Counted from the first letter of the stretch, positions 52,136 through 61,729 are shown. The stretch is 64,000 bases of DNA from CAYZJV01 sp964473245 (GCA_964473245.1 CAYYOL010000002.1:1-64000); one strand, 5' to 3'. A program made the numbers and translations. The notes: generated from the sequence alone by a model not told the origin.

Positions 52136-52154
52136 CACGAGAAGGAGGGCGAAC

Positions 52155-52979
52155 ATGGAATCAGCGACAAAACTAGCGGTACTCAATGGGCGGATCATCG
52201 ATATGACGGAAGCCACGCTCTCGGTGCAGGATCGAGAGTTGCAGTACGGATTCGGAGTCTACGAGTCACTGCGAGTGGTGGGAAAAGTCGTGGTGTATCC
52301 TCTAGAGCATATTGAACGGCTCTTTTTTTCGGCCGAGGGAATCGGACTGAGACACAATTTCTCCGTTGATGAGGTGTATTCCTGGTTGAAGAGCCTCATC
52401 GAAGCGGACAATCTCAGTGACGCTACGGTGAGAATTCTCCTCATGGGAGGCATGGAGGCAAGACTTTTCATTACGACTTCCCCTCTGATAGTGTATCCCG
52501 ATAGCTTCTACTCCGAGGGAATCAGAACGATAAGCTATGCTGGAGAACGGCTGCTACCACGGTATAAAACCTGTTCACTCCTCATGAACTATCTTGCACT
52601 GCGAGAGGCTGGAACTGTAGGTGCGTTCGAGGCCCTGTTGATCGATCGACGGAATCTCATTCTCGAAGGTACGAGAAGCAACGTTTTCGCATGTGAGGGA
52701 GAGTCCATATTCACCGCGCCATCGGAAAAGGTCCTTGAAGGAGTCACAAGAGACAAGATCATCAAGGCGATCGGAGAACTCGGTTTCTCGGTCATCCTCG
52801 AGGCTCCAAGCAAGCAGGATGTACTCGATGGTCGGTACGACGAGATGTTCATATCATCTACGAGCATGGGTGCTATGCCTGTAGCAAGCTTCGATGGATT
52901 CACATTTAGCGAAACTCGGAAACGAGCTCAGCCGATTCATGAGCTCATTCGTCGGTGGGAGGTCGATACACTACACTAA
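52155..52979 (+). CDS. Class IV PLP aminotransferase-fold enzyme
   Basis: The 274-residue product belongs to the branched-chain aminotransferase / D-amino acid aminotransferase / aminodeoxychorismate lyase fold. Landmarks are the N-terminal QYGFGVYESLR, the PLP lysine in RYKTCSLLMNY, LEGTRSNVFA, and a C-terminal SSTSMGAMPV. The substrate cannot be decided: the motif around the N-terminus fits either D-amino acid aminotransferase or ADC lyase. It follows ftsK by 19 nt with GAAGGAGG. Confidence 0.82.
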   Translation: MESATKLAVLNGRIIDMTEATLSVQDRELQYGFGVYESLRVVGKVVVYPLEHIERLFFSAEGIGLRHNFSVDEVYSWLKSLIEADNLSDATVRILLMGGMEARLFITTSPLIVYPDSFYSEGIRTISYAGERLLPRYKTCSLLMNYLALREAGTVGAFEALLIDRRNLILEGTRSNVFACEGESIFTAPSEKVLEGVTRDKIIKAIGELGFSVILEAPSKQDVLDGRYDEMFISSTSMGAMPVASFDGFTFSETRKRAQPIHELIRRWEVDTLH

Positions 52980-52994
52980 TGTTCCAAAACCGAG

Positions 52995-53000
52995 TATAGT
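52995..53000 (+). promoter_or_regulatory. -10 box of the DEAD-box helicase gene, leaderless geometry
   Basis: TATAGT ends 6 nt before ATG 53007. The expected -35 (TACACT at 52972-52977) is weak. TGGAGC between the box and the ATG is too close to act as a normal ribosome site. Confidence 0.45.
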
Positions 53001-53006
53001 TGGAGC

Positions 53007-54917
53007 ATGAAATTCAAAGAATTACCACTACATGAAGATGTCATACAGGGGATTGAGGCTGCCGGCTTTACTGACTGCATGCCCGTGCAGGAGAAAGTCC
53101 TCCCCGGAGCCTTGCAAGGCAAGGATGTCATGGTGCAGTCGAAGACAGGGTCGGGAAAGACCGCTGTGTTTATCTTGGCCGTACTGCAGAAATTTGTCGA
53201 TACACGTGAGCAGGTGAAACACCTCTCCGCAGAGGAGGCCTTCAGTGTGAAGGCTCCTGTCGCATTGATAATCGCACCGACACGAGAACTCGCTGTTCAG
53301 ATTGAAGAGGATGCAAAGATGCTCTCTTCGGGCATTCCCGACTTTAGAATCGGGTGCTTCTATGGCGGCGTGGGGTATGCAAAGCAGGATAAGCACATAT
53401 CGGATGGACTCGATCTCATTATCGGTACGCCAGGACGCATACTCGATTACCAGAAGATGGGAAAGATCGACTTCAAGCTTTTCGACACCTTTGTGATCGA
53501 TGAAGCGGACCGCCTCTTCGATATGGGTTTCTATCCGGATATCCAGAAAATGTTCAAGTACATGGTGAAGAACGAAAAGCGCCAGACCATGCTCTTCAGC
53601 GCCACACTCAGTACCCGTGTGAGGAATCTTGCCTGGGACTATATGAACTCTCCACTCGAATTCGAGGTTCAGCCGGAGGAGATCACCGTAAAGGCAATCA
53701 CTCAGGAGTTGTACCATGTCTCCAAGGATGAGAAGTTCAGTCTCTTTCTCCGCCTCATGGCAAAGGAGAATCCCCAGAATGCACTCATCTTCACCAATAC
53801 GAAGGCGAAGGCTGTTGAGATCAGCAAGCGACTGAACGTGAATGGGTACAAGACGCAGTATCTCATGGGAGACTTGCCACAGAGCAAGAGACTCCAGGTG
53901 ATAAACCGTATGAAGAACGGTGAACTCCGTTTCCTCATAGCAACCGATGTAGCCGCGAGAGGACTCCAAATCGATGATCTTGAACTGGTGGTCAACTACG
54001 ACATCCCCGAGGACTATGAAAGCTATGTGCACCGAATCGGTCGTACAGCACGTGCAGGAAAGTCTGGGAAGGCGATCACACTCGCATGCGAACAGTTCGT
54101 CTATGGATTGGAAGCCATTGAAAACTATATCCAGATGAAGGTTCCAGTTGTATGGGCAGATGAAGAGAGTGTCCCTCCTGTGGAGGACAAGAGTGCACAT
54201 ATGCGGTTCCGCGATCTCGTGTCCGAAGCCGAGTATGCATCGAGAGGAGATGGCAGGCGCTCTCCAGGGGGACGTCCGTCGAAGGGCCCAGGGAGAGCCA
54301 AGCGTGGGGGCCCTAGTGCAGGGAAGGAGAGTTCCCGACCGCCCAGAAAGCGTGGAGGAAAGCCACCAGTCGCCGCCAAGTCGGTGAAGCCATCACCCGA
54401 ACCACCAAAGTCTGCAACCCAGAAGAGTGCACCACAGAAGGGTGGTCCACAGAAACCGGCACAGCAGAGGTCGAACAGGAATAGGCCCCCCGCAAGAAAG
54501 GGAAAGAGCTACCAGGAGATCCAGAAGATGGATTTCGAAGAGCGAATCGCCTACTACAAGCAGGTCTATGCTGGAGATGAAGCTCAATCTACCCGTGAGA
54601 GTCGTTCGAATGCTCCTGCTAAAAGTGAACACACCGGACAGCGAAAGGGTAACCGACAGCCACAGAAGTCGCAAAAACCGCGACAGCCTCGGTCGAAATC
54701 TCCCGATTCCGGAAAACAGGATGTAAAGCAGACCCAAACCAAGCAGAAGACTGCCAAGCAACAGGATACTACGGTACGGAAATCCAGGGAACACCAGAGC
54801 AATCGGGTGAAACCGTCTCAACAGAAACCGAAAAGTTCACCCGACGTGCAGTCGGCACCTCAGAAAAAGCAGGGCCTCCTGGCCCGGTTATTCAAGAGGA
54901 ACAAAGGGAATGCTTAA
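53007..54917 (+). CDS. DEAD-box RNA helicase with a long basic tail
   Basis: The 636-residue protein has the helicase core in residues 1-400: Q-motif region, SKTGSGKTAVF (motif I), PTRELAVQ (Ia), DEADRLFD (II), SAT (III), RGLQIDDL (V) and HRIGRTARAGKSG (VI). From about residue 410 the sequence becomes a disordered Lys/Arg/Pro/Gln/Ser-rich tail, interrupted by a short conserved-looking segment (KSYQEIQKMDFEERIAYYKQ). Tails like this bind RNA non-specifically in cold-shock or ribosome-biogenesis helicases. Its stop overlaps the following ABC exporter gene by 8 nt. Confidence 0.92.
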   Translation: MKFKELPLHEDVIQGIEAAGFTDCMPVQEKVLPGALQGKDVMVQSKTGSGKTAVFILAVLQKFVDTREQVKHLSAEEAFSVKAPVALIIAPTRELAVQIEEDAKMLSSGIPDFRIGCFYGGVGYAKQDKHISDGLDLIIGTPGRILDYQKMGKIDFKLFDTFVIDEADRLFDMGFYPDIQKMFKYMVKNEKRQTMLFSATLSTRVRNLAWDYMNSPLEFEVQPEEITVKAITQELYHVSKDEKFSLFLRLMAKENPQNALIFTNTKAKAVEISKRLNVNGYKTQYLMGDLPQSKRLQVINRMKNGELRFLIATDVAARGLQIDDLELVVNYDIPEDYESYVHRIGRTARAGKSGKAITLACEQFVYGLEAIENYIQMKVPVVWADEESVPPVEDKSAHMRFRDLVSEAEYASRGDGRRSPGGRPSKGPGRAKRGGPSAGKESSRPPRKRGGKPPVAAKSVKPSPEPPKSATQKSAPQKGGPQKPAQQRSNRNRPPARKGKSYQEIQKMDFEERIAYYKQVYAGDEAQSTRESRSNAPAKSEHTGQRKGNRQPQKSQKPRQPRSKSPDSGKQDVKQTQTKQKTAKQQDTTVRKSREHQSNRVKPSQQKPKSSPDVQSAPQKKQGLLARLFKRNKGNA

Positions 54918-56628
54918 ACGGTTCATCAGTTATTACAGACCGTATGGCAAACTCTTTGCACTAGATATGGGAGCGGCGACTCTAGGGTCCCTGCTCTCTA
55001 TTCTCTTTCCGCAGCTCACTCGTGAGCTGCTTCGTACGTATATTCCCAATCGGGACTGGTCCATGATGCTCGTCGTCTTTGGAGCCATGCTCGGTATCTA
55101 TGTCGTGCAGACGATCAGTACCTATATTCGTGTTCGTTGGGGTCATCAGCTGGGCGTGTACATGGAGAGCGATATGAGACAGGACATCTTCAGTCATCTG
55201 CAGAGGCTCTCATTCGGCTACTTCGACAGGACCAAGACCGGACACCTCATGTCCCGCATAACCAACGACCTGTTCATGATAACCGAAACTGCTCATCACG
55301 GTCCCGAGGATCTGCTCATTTCCGTTGTGGTGATCATTGGAGCCTACACGGTCATGTTCATGAATAGTGCCCCGTTGGCAATCATCTCCATAATTCCATT
55401 GCCGATCATGCTCTTCTTTGGAATCCACTACGGACGGAAATTGAAGGCAGGATTCAGAGCTGTCCGTACAACAGTCGCAGATGTCAATTCGGTCGTAGAG
55501 AACTCGATCCAGGGGGTGCGAGAAGTTCAATCGTTCACCAGCGAAGGGTACGAGAAACAGAAGTTCAAGCAGGTGAACACGATCTTCCAGAATGCTAGAA
55601 GCAACCAGTATCGAGTCATGGCTCGGTACGAGTCGACGATGATATTCTTCAGAGAACTCTACTACTTCACCACCGTCGCTGGAGGCGCCGTGCTCATCTA
55701 TCTGGGAAAGGTTCCCGTATACGATTTAGTGGCTTTCATTCTCTACGTAGGGATCGTCCTGCCTCCGATCGACCGTCTTATCCGATTCACAGAACAACTC
55801 CAACAAGGTATGGCTGCCTTCGAACGGTTCGTCGAGGTCATGGATATCCAGAGCGATATCGAAGATCTGCCCGATGCCACCGAGCTGCAGGTCTCTTCCG
55901 GTGACATCCGGTTCGATACAGTCAGGTTCCGGTACGAGTCTGAAGGAGACGATGTGCTTGGAGGAATCGATTTCACTGTTCCCGGCGGCAGTACTGTGGC
56001 AATCGTGGGAGAATCGGGAGTGGGAAAGAGTACGTTGGTCTCGCTCATCCCCCGCTTCTACGAGCCGACATCCGGTAAGATCAGCATAGACGGTCAGGAT
56101 ATCGCGCATGTAAAGAAGAGTTCTCTGCGAAGGCAGATCGGGTTCGTCCAGCAGAATGTCTTTCTGTTCGATGGTTCGATCAGAGAGAATCTCAAATATG
56201 GAAAGAACGATGCGTCAGAAGAGGAGATGTGGTATGCTCTGGATCAAGCGAATCTCGGTGAATTTATCCGGTCGCTTCCCGAAGGTCTCGATACCGAAGT
56301 TGGTGAGCATGGCACGAGACTTTCCGGGGGGCAGAAGCAACGACTCTCCATCGCACGTGTGTTTCTGAAGAACCCTCCTATCCTCATTTTCGATGAAGCG
56401 ACTTCATCGCTCGACACCGATTCGGAACAACAAATACAGGAGGCGTTCGGTCGATTGGCAGAGGGACGCACCGCTCTGGTCATCGCTCACCGGTTGACGA
56501 CAGTCCGCGATGCAGACATTATCTATGTACTTGCCGATGGTCAGGTGGCAGAAGTGGGCAACCACGATGAACTGCTCTCGCTCGGAGGCAATTATGCAAG
56601 ACTCTATCGGAACCAGGAACTCCGTTAA
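54910..56628 (+). CDS. ABC exporter with fused membrane and ATPase domains (MsbA-like)
   Basis: The 572-residue half-transporter has six membrane helices in residues 1-320. Its nucleotide-binding domain has Walker A GESGVGKST, Q-loop GFVQQNVFLFDGSI, signature RLSGGQKQR, Walker B ILIFDEATSSLD and the H-loop IAHRLTT. It should work as a homodimer exporting lipid or drug-like molecules. The start overlaps the helicase gene and a PlsC acyltransferase gene follows 14 nt later, which suggests a membrane-lipid role by context only. Confidence 0.9.
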   Translation: MLKRFISYYRPYGKLFALDMGAATLGSLLSILFPQLTRELLRTYIPNRDWSMMLVVFGAMLGIYVVQTISTYIRVRWGHQLGVYMESDMRQDIFSHLQRLSFGYFDRTKTGHLMSRITNDLFMITETAHHGPEDLLISVVVIIGAYTVMFMNSAPLAIISIIPLPIMLFFGIHYGRKLKAGFRAVRTTVADVNSVVENSIQGVREVQSFTSEGYEKQKFKQVNTIFQNARSNQYRVMARYESTMIFFRELYYFTTVAGGAVLIYLGKVPVYDLVAFILYVGIVLPPIDRLIRFTEQLQQGMAAFERFVEVMDIQSDIEDLPDATELQVSSGDIRFDTVRFRYESEGDDVLGGIDFTVPGGSTVAIVGESGVGKSTLVSLIPRFYEPTSGKISIDGQDIAHVKKSSLRRQIGFVQQNVFLFDGSIRENLKYGKNDASEEEMWYALDQANLGEFIRSLPEGLDTEVGEHGTRLSGGQKQRLSIARVFLKNPPILIFDEATSSLDTDSEQQIQEAFGRLAEGRTALVIAHRLTTVRDADIIYVLADGQVAEVGNHDELLSLGGNYARLYRNQELR

Positions 56629-56642
56629 CGAGGAGGTATTGA

Positions 56643-57389
56643 GTGAAGTATATCCATTTGGCTTTGGCTGTTGTTGTGGTGGTTCCCACGTTTCTTCTTT
56701 CGGTACTCGTAGGCATGCTTCCCGCTGGAATTATGCGACTGTTCGGGGCACGCGATGCTGCAGAACGATGGTTGCGTCTCAACGGGACGAATATTTCACG
56801 AATCATTCTCTGGTCGCTCAATATCCGCATGGAGATACACGGAAGTGACCGGATACCACAGGATGGCACTCCTGTCTGTTTTGTTTCGAATCACCAAAGC
56901 ATGCTCGATATCCCTGCAGTGATTGCAGGACTTGGTATCTGGGCAGGATTCATTGCTAAAGCAGAGCTGAAGAAGGTACCCATTCTGAACTTCTGGATCG
57001 GAGCCATGAATAGTGTCTACATCGATCGGAAGAGCCCCAGGTCCTCGATCGAGGCTATTCTCAAAGGGGTGGACAATATCAGGAAGGGCATTCCCATGTT
57101 CGTGTTTCCCGAAGGCACCAGAAGTAGGACCGGTGAACTCGGTCAATTCAAGAGTGGATCTTTGAAACTGGCAACTCGGGCAAAGGCTGTGGTAGTTCCG
57201 ATCACCATTGATGGAACTCGGCATGCTCTTGAAAAGAAAGAGGGAGTAAGGAGAGTCACTGTCATATTATCGGTAGCAGATCCGATTGCAACAGGGCAGC
57301 TCTCCGAAGAGGAGTTGAAGCATCTTCCCGACACGGTGTACGGTGCGATAAGCCAGCAATTCAAGTCCATAGTCGAAAAGGCAGTGTGA
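56643..57389 (+). CDS. plsC: 1-acyl-sn-glycerol-3-phosphate acyltransferase
   Basis: The 248-residue enzyme makes phosphatidic acid from lysophosphatidic acid at the inner membrane. The acyltransferase blocks are present: catalytic NHQSMLD (HxxxxD), block II-like IDRKSP, and FPEGTRSRTGEL (block III) with a downstream PITIDGT. One membrane helix lies at the N-terminus. GTG 56643 follows a strong GAGGAGGT. The stop overlaps the ECF ATPase gene start by GTGA. Confidence 0.92.
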   Translation: MKYIHLALAVVVVVPTFLLSVLVGMLPAGIMRLFGARDAAERWLRLNGTNISRIILWSLNIRMEIHGSDRIPQDGTPVCFVSNHQSMLDIPAVIAGLGIWAGFIAKAELKKVPILNFWIGAMNSVYIDRKSPRSSIEAILKGVDNIRKGIPMFVFPEGTRSRTGELGQFKSGSLKLATRAKAVVVPITIDGTRHALEKKEGVRRVTVILSVADPIATGQLSEEELKHLPDTVYGAISQQFKSIVEKAV

Positions 57390-58825
57390 TCAACATGTTC
57401 GAGATTTCCGGTCTCTCATTCACCTACCGTGCATACGGGACGGCAGCGGAACATGCCCCGGTACTCTGCAATCTTGATCTCACCGTTCATGAAGGCCAAT
57501 CGATTCTCATCTTAGGAGCACCGGATAGCGGGAAGTCTACACTCGCACGAATCATGTGTGCGTTGGTTCCCCGTTTCGTGGAAGGGGATCTGGAGGGAAG
57601 CATTACATTTCAAGGAGAGCGTATCGACTCTCGAGGACCTTGGGAGCTCACCGACCGGTGTACATTGGTTGCACAGAATCCGCAGGAGCAACTGCTCATG
57701 ACCACCTGTGCCGATGAGGTCGCCTTCCCTCTCGAATCGCTCGGCGTTCGCAGAGAGCGTCTGGTCAGCTCCGTGCACAGCGCACTGCATCGGTGGGATC
57801 TTGATCGGATGATGGAAGTGAATCCGCAGGAGCTCAGCGGTGGAGAGAGGAAGCGATTGCTGCTCGCCGTTACCGACGCTATCGGTGCCCCGGTGTGGGT
57901 CATGGATGAGCCGTTCGACGATCTGGACGAGTTTTGGCGAGCGCATCTCCTTTCAGAGATTGAGAAGAAAGAGGGAACTGTCATCGTTTTCGCATCGCGC
58001 TATCTCGAGGAATTCAGAGGGAGTTTCGATGCCTACTATCTGCTCGATCAGGGAGTGTTGACTGCAGGCGATGAAGAGGCGATCGTTTTAGCTTTCGATA
58101 GAGTCAGCGATGTTCAATTCTCCGTCAAGTCGACTCTTGAGCATGTTCCCGAGCATGACAGCCATACCCTGGTAGCACAGAACCTATCAATCGTTCACCC
58201 GAGGCGATCGGTCTCCTCGACCGAGCCATTCACCCTGCGTGCCCCCGATTTCCGGATTGCCTCCGGCGAAGTCGTTGCCTTGGTCGGCCCGAACGGATCG
58301 GGAAAAAGTACCCTCAGCAGGGTATTGTGCGGCCTGGATCCATCTGCCACTGGGAGCATCTCATTCGATACTGCTCCGTGTGATAGACGGATGCTCCGAT
58401 CTAGGGTTGGGTATCTTTTCCAAAATCCCGACTTTGGAATCTTTCTTCCCACAGTTCGTGAAGAACTCGGTTGGTCGCTTCGCCATGTGCCCGCTCTGGC
58501 CGAAGAGCAGAGAGAGCAGCTCATCGAGAAAACCGCCCGACTGTTTCACCTCTCGTGTGAAGACAATCCCACAACCATGAGTTACGGTGCGAGAAAGCAG
58601 TTGCAGGCTGCTGTGTACTACATACTGAACAGACCGTTCTATATTGTAGACGAGCTTGACAGTGGAGTCACCTATGCTGCCGCTTTTGAGATCGTCTCCC
58701 TGCTGAGAAGTCGCGGTGCAGGAATCGTCCTTATCACACACGATAGCGCATTTGCACGGAATATTGCGGAACGGACCTATACAATCGACAATGGAGTCGT
58801 GAAGGAACGGAGGCTTAACGTATGA
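57386..58825 (+). CDS. ECF transporter ATPase with two fused ATPase domains
   Basis: The 479-residue protein joins two ABC ATPase domains that in many bacteria are separate EcfA1 and EcfA2. Domain 1 has GAPDSGKST, LSGGERKR and VWVMDEPFDDLD. Domain 2 has GPNGSGKST, a degenerate signature MSYGARKQ in place of LSGGQ, and IVDELDSGV. It energises the EcfT/EcfS proteins encoded next. GTG 57386 overlaps the plsC stop; ATG 57395 is an alternative three codons later. The weak second signature suggests asymmetric ATP sites. Confidence 0.88.
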   Translation: MINMFEISGLSFTYRAYGTAAEHAPVLCNLDLTVHEGQSILILGAPDSGKSTLARIMCALVPRFVEGDLEGSITFQGERIDSRGPWELTDRCTLVAQNPQEQLLMTTCADEVAFPLESLGVRRERLVSSVHSALHRWDLDRMMEVNPQELSGGERKRLLLAVTDAIGAPVWVMDEPFDDLDEFWRAHLLSEIEKKEGTVIVFASRYLEEFRGSFDAYYLLDQGVLTAGDEEAIVLAFDRVSDVQFSVKSTLEHVPEHDSHTLVAQNLSIVHPRRSVSSTEPFTLRAPDFRIASGEVVALVGPNGSGKSTLSRVLCGLDPSATGSISFDTAPCDRRMLRSRVGYLFQNPDFGIFLPTVREELGWSLRHVPALAEEQREQLIEKTARLFHLSCEDNPTTMSYGARKQLQAAVYYILNRPFYIVDELDSGVTYAAAFEIVSLLRSRGAGIVLITHDSAFARNIAERTYTIDNGVVKERRLNV

Positions 58826-59595
58826 CTACCAGTACGTTCGTCGCCGGACGTGGTATCGTGTATCTGCTCGATGCTCGAAGCAAGTTGCTGCTCGTTCTCC
58901 TGCTCTGTATCGAGGTGTTTCTCCCCATCAGCCAGATCGGTCTGTGGGTTTTGTTCGGTGGTGTGTTTTTGCTTGCTTGGCATGCCACAGGTTTCAAGCA
59001 GGCGATCCAGCCGATTCGGTCGATTGCATTCATACTTGTGGTCATGACCCTGTTCTCTCCTCTGACCGATCGAGATGGGACTGGACTGCTCTTCATAGGT
59101 GAGCGCTTGATTCTCACCAGCGAAGCGGTAACCAATCTGAGTGTGCTGGTGGCTCGATTCTTGAGTATCACGTATCTCTGTACACTCTATGTATGGACGA
59201 CTCCCATGGCAGATGTGAATCTTGCCTTCCGGTGGTATGGACTCGGATACCATGCCGCTCTCGTACTGACACTCGCCTTTCGATTCATCCCATTCATTGC
59301 AGACTCGTTCCGGATGATTCAAGACTCACATGCTCTGCGTACCAGTGTTGAATTTGAAGGGCGAAGGAGTCGGCGCCAGCGATTGGCCGATATAATTCCG
59401 ACGGTCACTGCGGCTTTGGTGTTCGCACTGAAGTCGATTCCCTATACGGCAATGAGCTTGGAGCATCGAGGTCTCGGAAGGAGAGAGAAGAGAAGCAGTT
59501 TCCGGCAATTGAAAGCTAGGGGTGGGCTCTTTACCCAACTGCTGGTTTCCGTTATGATTCCGACAGTTTTCTGGTTTTTGTTTACTACCCTATAA
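58822..59595 (+). CDS. ECF transporter transmembrane component EcfT
   Basis: The 257-residue membrane protein begins LDARSKLLLVLLL and has about five membrane helices. Its two cytoplasmic coupling helices carry the EcfT signatures, seen as DSHALRTS and SLEHRGLGRR. EcfT couples ATP hydrolysis by the ATPase to tumbling of the substrate-binding S component. The ATG overlaps the ATPase stop (ATGA), and the S component follows 12 nt later, giving a complete ECF module. Confidence 0.9.
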   Translation: MTTSTFVAGRGIVYLLDARSKLLLVLLLCIEVFLPISQIGLWVLFGGVFLLAWHATGFKQAIQPIRSIAFILVVMTLFSPLTDRDGTGLLFIGERLILTSEAVTNLSVLVARFLSITYLCTLYVWTTPMADVNLAFRWYGLGYHAALVLTLAFRFIPFIADSFRMIQDSHALRTSVEFEGRRSRRQRLADIIPTVTAALVFALKSIPYTAMSLEHRGLGRREKRSSFRQLKARGGLFTQLLVSVMIPTVFWFLFTTL

Positions 59596-59607
59596 AGGAG
59601 ATACAGT

Positions 59608-60156
59608 ATGAAATCACCGGTACCTGAAAAAATGACTGCGCTCAGAATAGCACTCATGGCAGTGCTTACTGCAGTGGTGGTGGTCTTTACCCTGATTGTA
59701 CGGGTTCCCACTCCCATCAAGGGGTATATCAGTCTCTGCGACGTGGTGATCACCTTTGCAGCCTTTCTGTTCGGTCCCTGGGTTGCCGCAATTGCCGGTG
59801 GACTGGGAACCGGTATTGCCGATCTGATTGGCGGCTATGCACAATGGGCTCCACTCTCCTTCGTGATTCACGGTGTGCAGGGTATGCTCATTGCACTCAT
59901 TGCCCGCGTCGGAGTGAAGCAGGGAGTCCCTGGCGACGCTAAACTTCCCGCAATGATCGCTGGGGGAGTGGTCGGAATGATCGTCATGACCGGTGGCTAC
60001 TATCTGGCAGGGGGAGTTCTGTATGGATTTGAAGCTGCATTGGTTGAGATTCCATTGAACCTCATGCAGAGTGGGGTCGGGCTGGTACTGGGCATCGCGG
60101 TCGCCAAGGCCGTGTTGAAGGCATATCCCCCAGTTCGGGCACTTGCTATTCATTGA
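59608..60156 (+). CDS. ECF transporter S component (DUF1393-like)
   Basis: The 182-residue membrane protein has six helices and the pattern of the ECF S-component family formerly called DUF1393: VPTPIKGYISLCD, FLFGPWVAAIAGGLGTGIADLIGGYA and SFVIHGVQGM. The family is annotated as riboflavin-type, but its substrates vary, so the vitamin carried is uncertain. In most members the helix starts with INLGD; here LCD replaces LGD. No vitamin riboswitch is visible upstream. A GMP synthase gene follows 10 nt after the stop. Confidence 0.85.
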   Translation: MKSPVPEKMTALRIALMAVLTAVVVVFTLIVRVPTPIKGYISLCDVVITFAAFLFGPWVAAIAGGLGTGIADLIGGYAQWAPLSFVIHGVQGMLIALIARVGVKQGVPGDAKLPAMIAGGVVGMIVMTGGYYLAGGVLYGFEAALVEIPLNLMQSGVGLVLGIAVAKAVLKAYPPVRALAIH

Positions 60157-60166
60157 AGGAGAATTC

Positions 60167-61720
60167 ATGGAAAAACATGCACACGATACCATTTTGGTAC
60201 TCGATTTCGGAGCACAGTACAGCCAGCTCATAGCACGAAGAATTCGAGAACAACAGGTCTACAGCCAGATAGTTCCCTATACCATCTCTGCAGAAGAGGT
60301 GGCGAAGATCGGTCCGAAAGGCATTGTCTTCTCGGGTGGTCCTTCGAGCGTTCGTGGCGCCGATTCACCGAGACCCGATACGCAGCTGTTCGATCTCGGT
60401 ATCCCCATACTCGGAATTTGCTACGGATTGCAAGTCATGGCGATCATGAACGGAGGATCCGTCGAGAGACCACAGCAGAGAGAGTATGGCTTTGCCCATC
60501 TGAATATAATCGAAGAAGGAACGCCGTTGTTGAGCGGAATCGATCAGGGAAGTCAGGTATGGATGAGTCATGGAGACTCTGTGGCTTCACTTTCAGAACC
60601 ATTTTTCCGTTCAGCTGCAACCGAGAACTGTACCTATGCCGTGGTTGAGAATCCGGAGAAGCAGTGGTATGGAGTGCAGTTTCATCCAGAAGTGATGCAT
60701 ACCACACAGGGTGGTCGGCTTCTGGCGAACTTTGTTCTCGATATCTGTAAAGCCACACCCGATTGGAGCATGGAGTCGTTCATCGACTCCCAGGTTGCCG
60801 AGATTCGACGTGTGGTCGGCAAACGTCAAGTCCTCTGTGGCCTCTCGGGAGGCGTCGATTCGTCTGTCGCTGCTGCGCTGATTCACAAGGCGATCGGCGA
60901 TCAGCTGATCTGTGTCTTTGTAAACAATGGCTTGTTACGAAAAGGTGAGGCCGACCTGGTGCTTACCGTGTTCCGCGATCACTTCAACATTCGACTGAAG
61001 TATGCCGATGCTCAGGAGCAGTTTCTCACTGCACTCAAAGGAGTCTCCGACCCTGAGACTAAAAGAAAGATCATAGGTCGAGTCTTCATAGATGTATTCG
61101 AGCAGGAGGCGAGGTCGGCGGGTAAGATCGACTTTCTCGCACAGGGGACGCTCTATCCCGATGTGATCGAGAGTATCAGTCCATCGGGAGGACCCTCGGT
61201 TACGATCAAGAGCCACCACAATGTCGGGGGGCTCCCGGAAGATCTCAAATTCGAGTTGCTCGAACCGCTTCGTGAATTGTTCAAGGATGAAGTGAGGCTG
61301 CTCGGAAAGGAGCTCGGTCTACCCGATGAGATCGTCTTTCGTCACCCCTTTCCTGGACCGGGACTTGGTGTTCGGTGCATCGGTGAAGTGACAGCAGAGA
61401 GATTAGATACCCTCCGTGAGGTGGATGCCATATTCATCGAGGAGATTCGGAAAGCCAATCTCTACAGCGATATCTGGCAAGCCCTTGCCTGCCTTCTTCC
61501 AGTCAAGAGCGTCGGGGTTCAAGGCGATGAGCGAACCTATGAAGAGGTGTGCTCTCTTCGTGCTGTGACCAGTGAAGATGCCATGACAGCCGATTGGTTC
61601 AGATTCCCTCCGGAGGTGCTCCAGCGAGCATCATCACGTATCTGCAATGAGGTGCCGCGGGTGAATCGGGTGCTCTATGATATCACCAGCAAGCCACCGG
61701 GAACAATCGAGTGGGAGTAG
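60167..61720 (+). CDS. guaA: GMP synthase, glutamine-hydrolysing
   Basis: GuaA aminates XMP to GMP. The 517-residue enzyme has a class I glutaminase domain (catalytic Cys in GICYGLQVM, His-Glu in FHPEV), an ATP-pyrophosphatase domain with LSGGVDSSV, and the C-terminal dimerisation domain ending KPPGTIEWE. ATG 60167 has AAGGAG upstream; the frame extends eight codons further without conservation. It lies between the ECF module and the acyltransferase-like gene on the same strand with short gaps. Confidence 0.96.
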   Translation: MEKHAHDTILVLDFGAQYSQLIARRIREQQVYSQIVPYTISAEEVAKIGPKGIVFSGGPSSVRGADSPRPDTQLFDLGIPILGICYGLQVMAIMNGGSVERPQQREYGFAHLNIIEEGTPLLSGIDQGSQVWMSHGDSVASLSEPFFRSAATENCTYAVVENPEKQWYGVQFHPEVMHTTQGGRLLANFVLDICKATPDWSMESFIDSQVAEIRRVVGKRQVLCGLSGGVDSSVAAALIHKAIGDQLICVFVNNGLLRKGEADLVLTVFRDHFNIRLKYADAQEQFLTALKGVSDPETKRKIIGRVFIDVFEQEARSAGKIDFLAQGTLYPDVIESISPSGGPSVTIKSHHNVGGLPEDLKFELLEPLRELFKDEVRLLGKELGLPDEIVFRHPFPGPGLGVRCIGEVTAERLDTLREVDAIFIEEIRKANLYSDIWQALACLLPVKSVGVQGDERTYEEVCSLRAVTSEDAMTADWFRFPPEVLQRASSRICNEVPRVNRVLYDITSKPPGTIEWE

Positions 61721-61729
61721 GAGAGACCT

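Noticed and set aside
53028..54200. 390-codon open frame antisense to the DEAD-box helicase
   Set aside because: Long open antisense frames are expected opposite a gene with this codon usage; the sense strand holds all helicase motifs.
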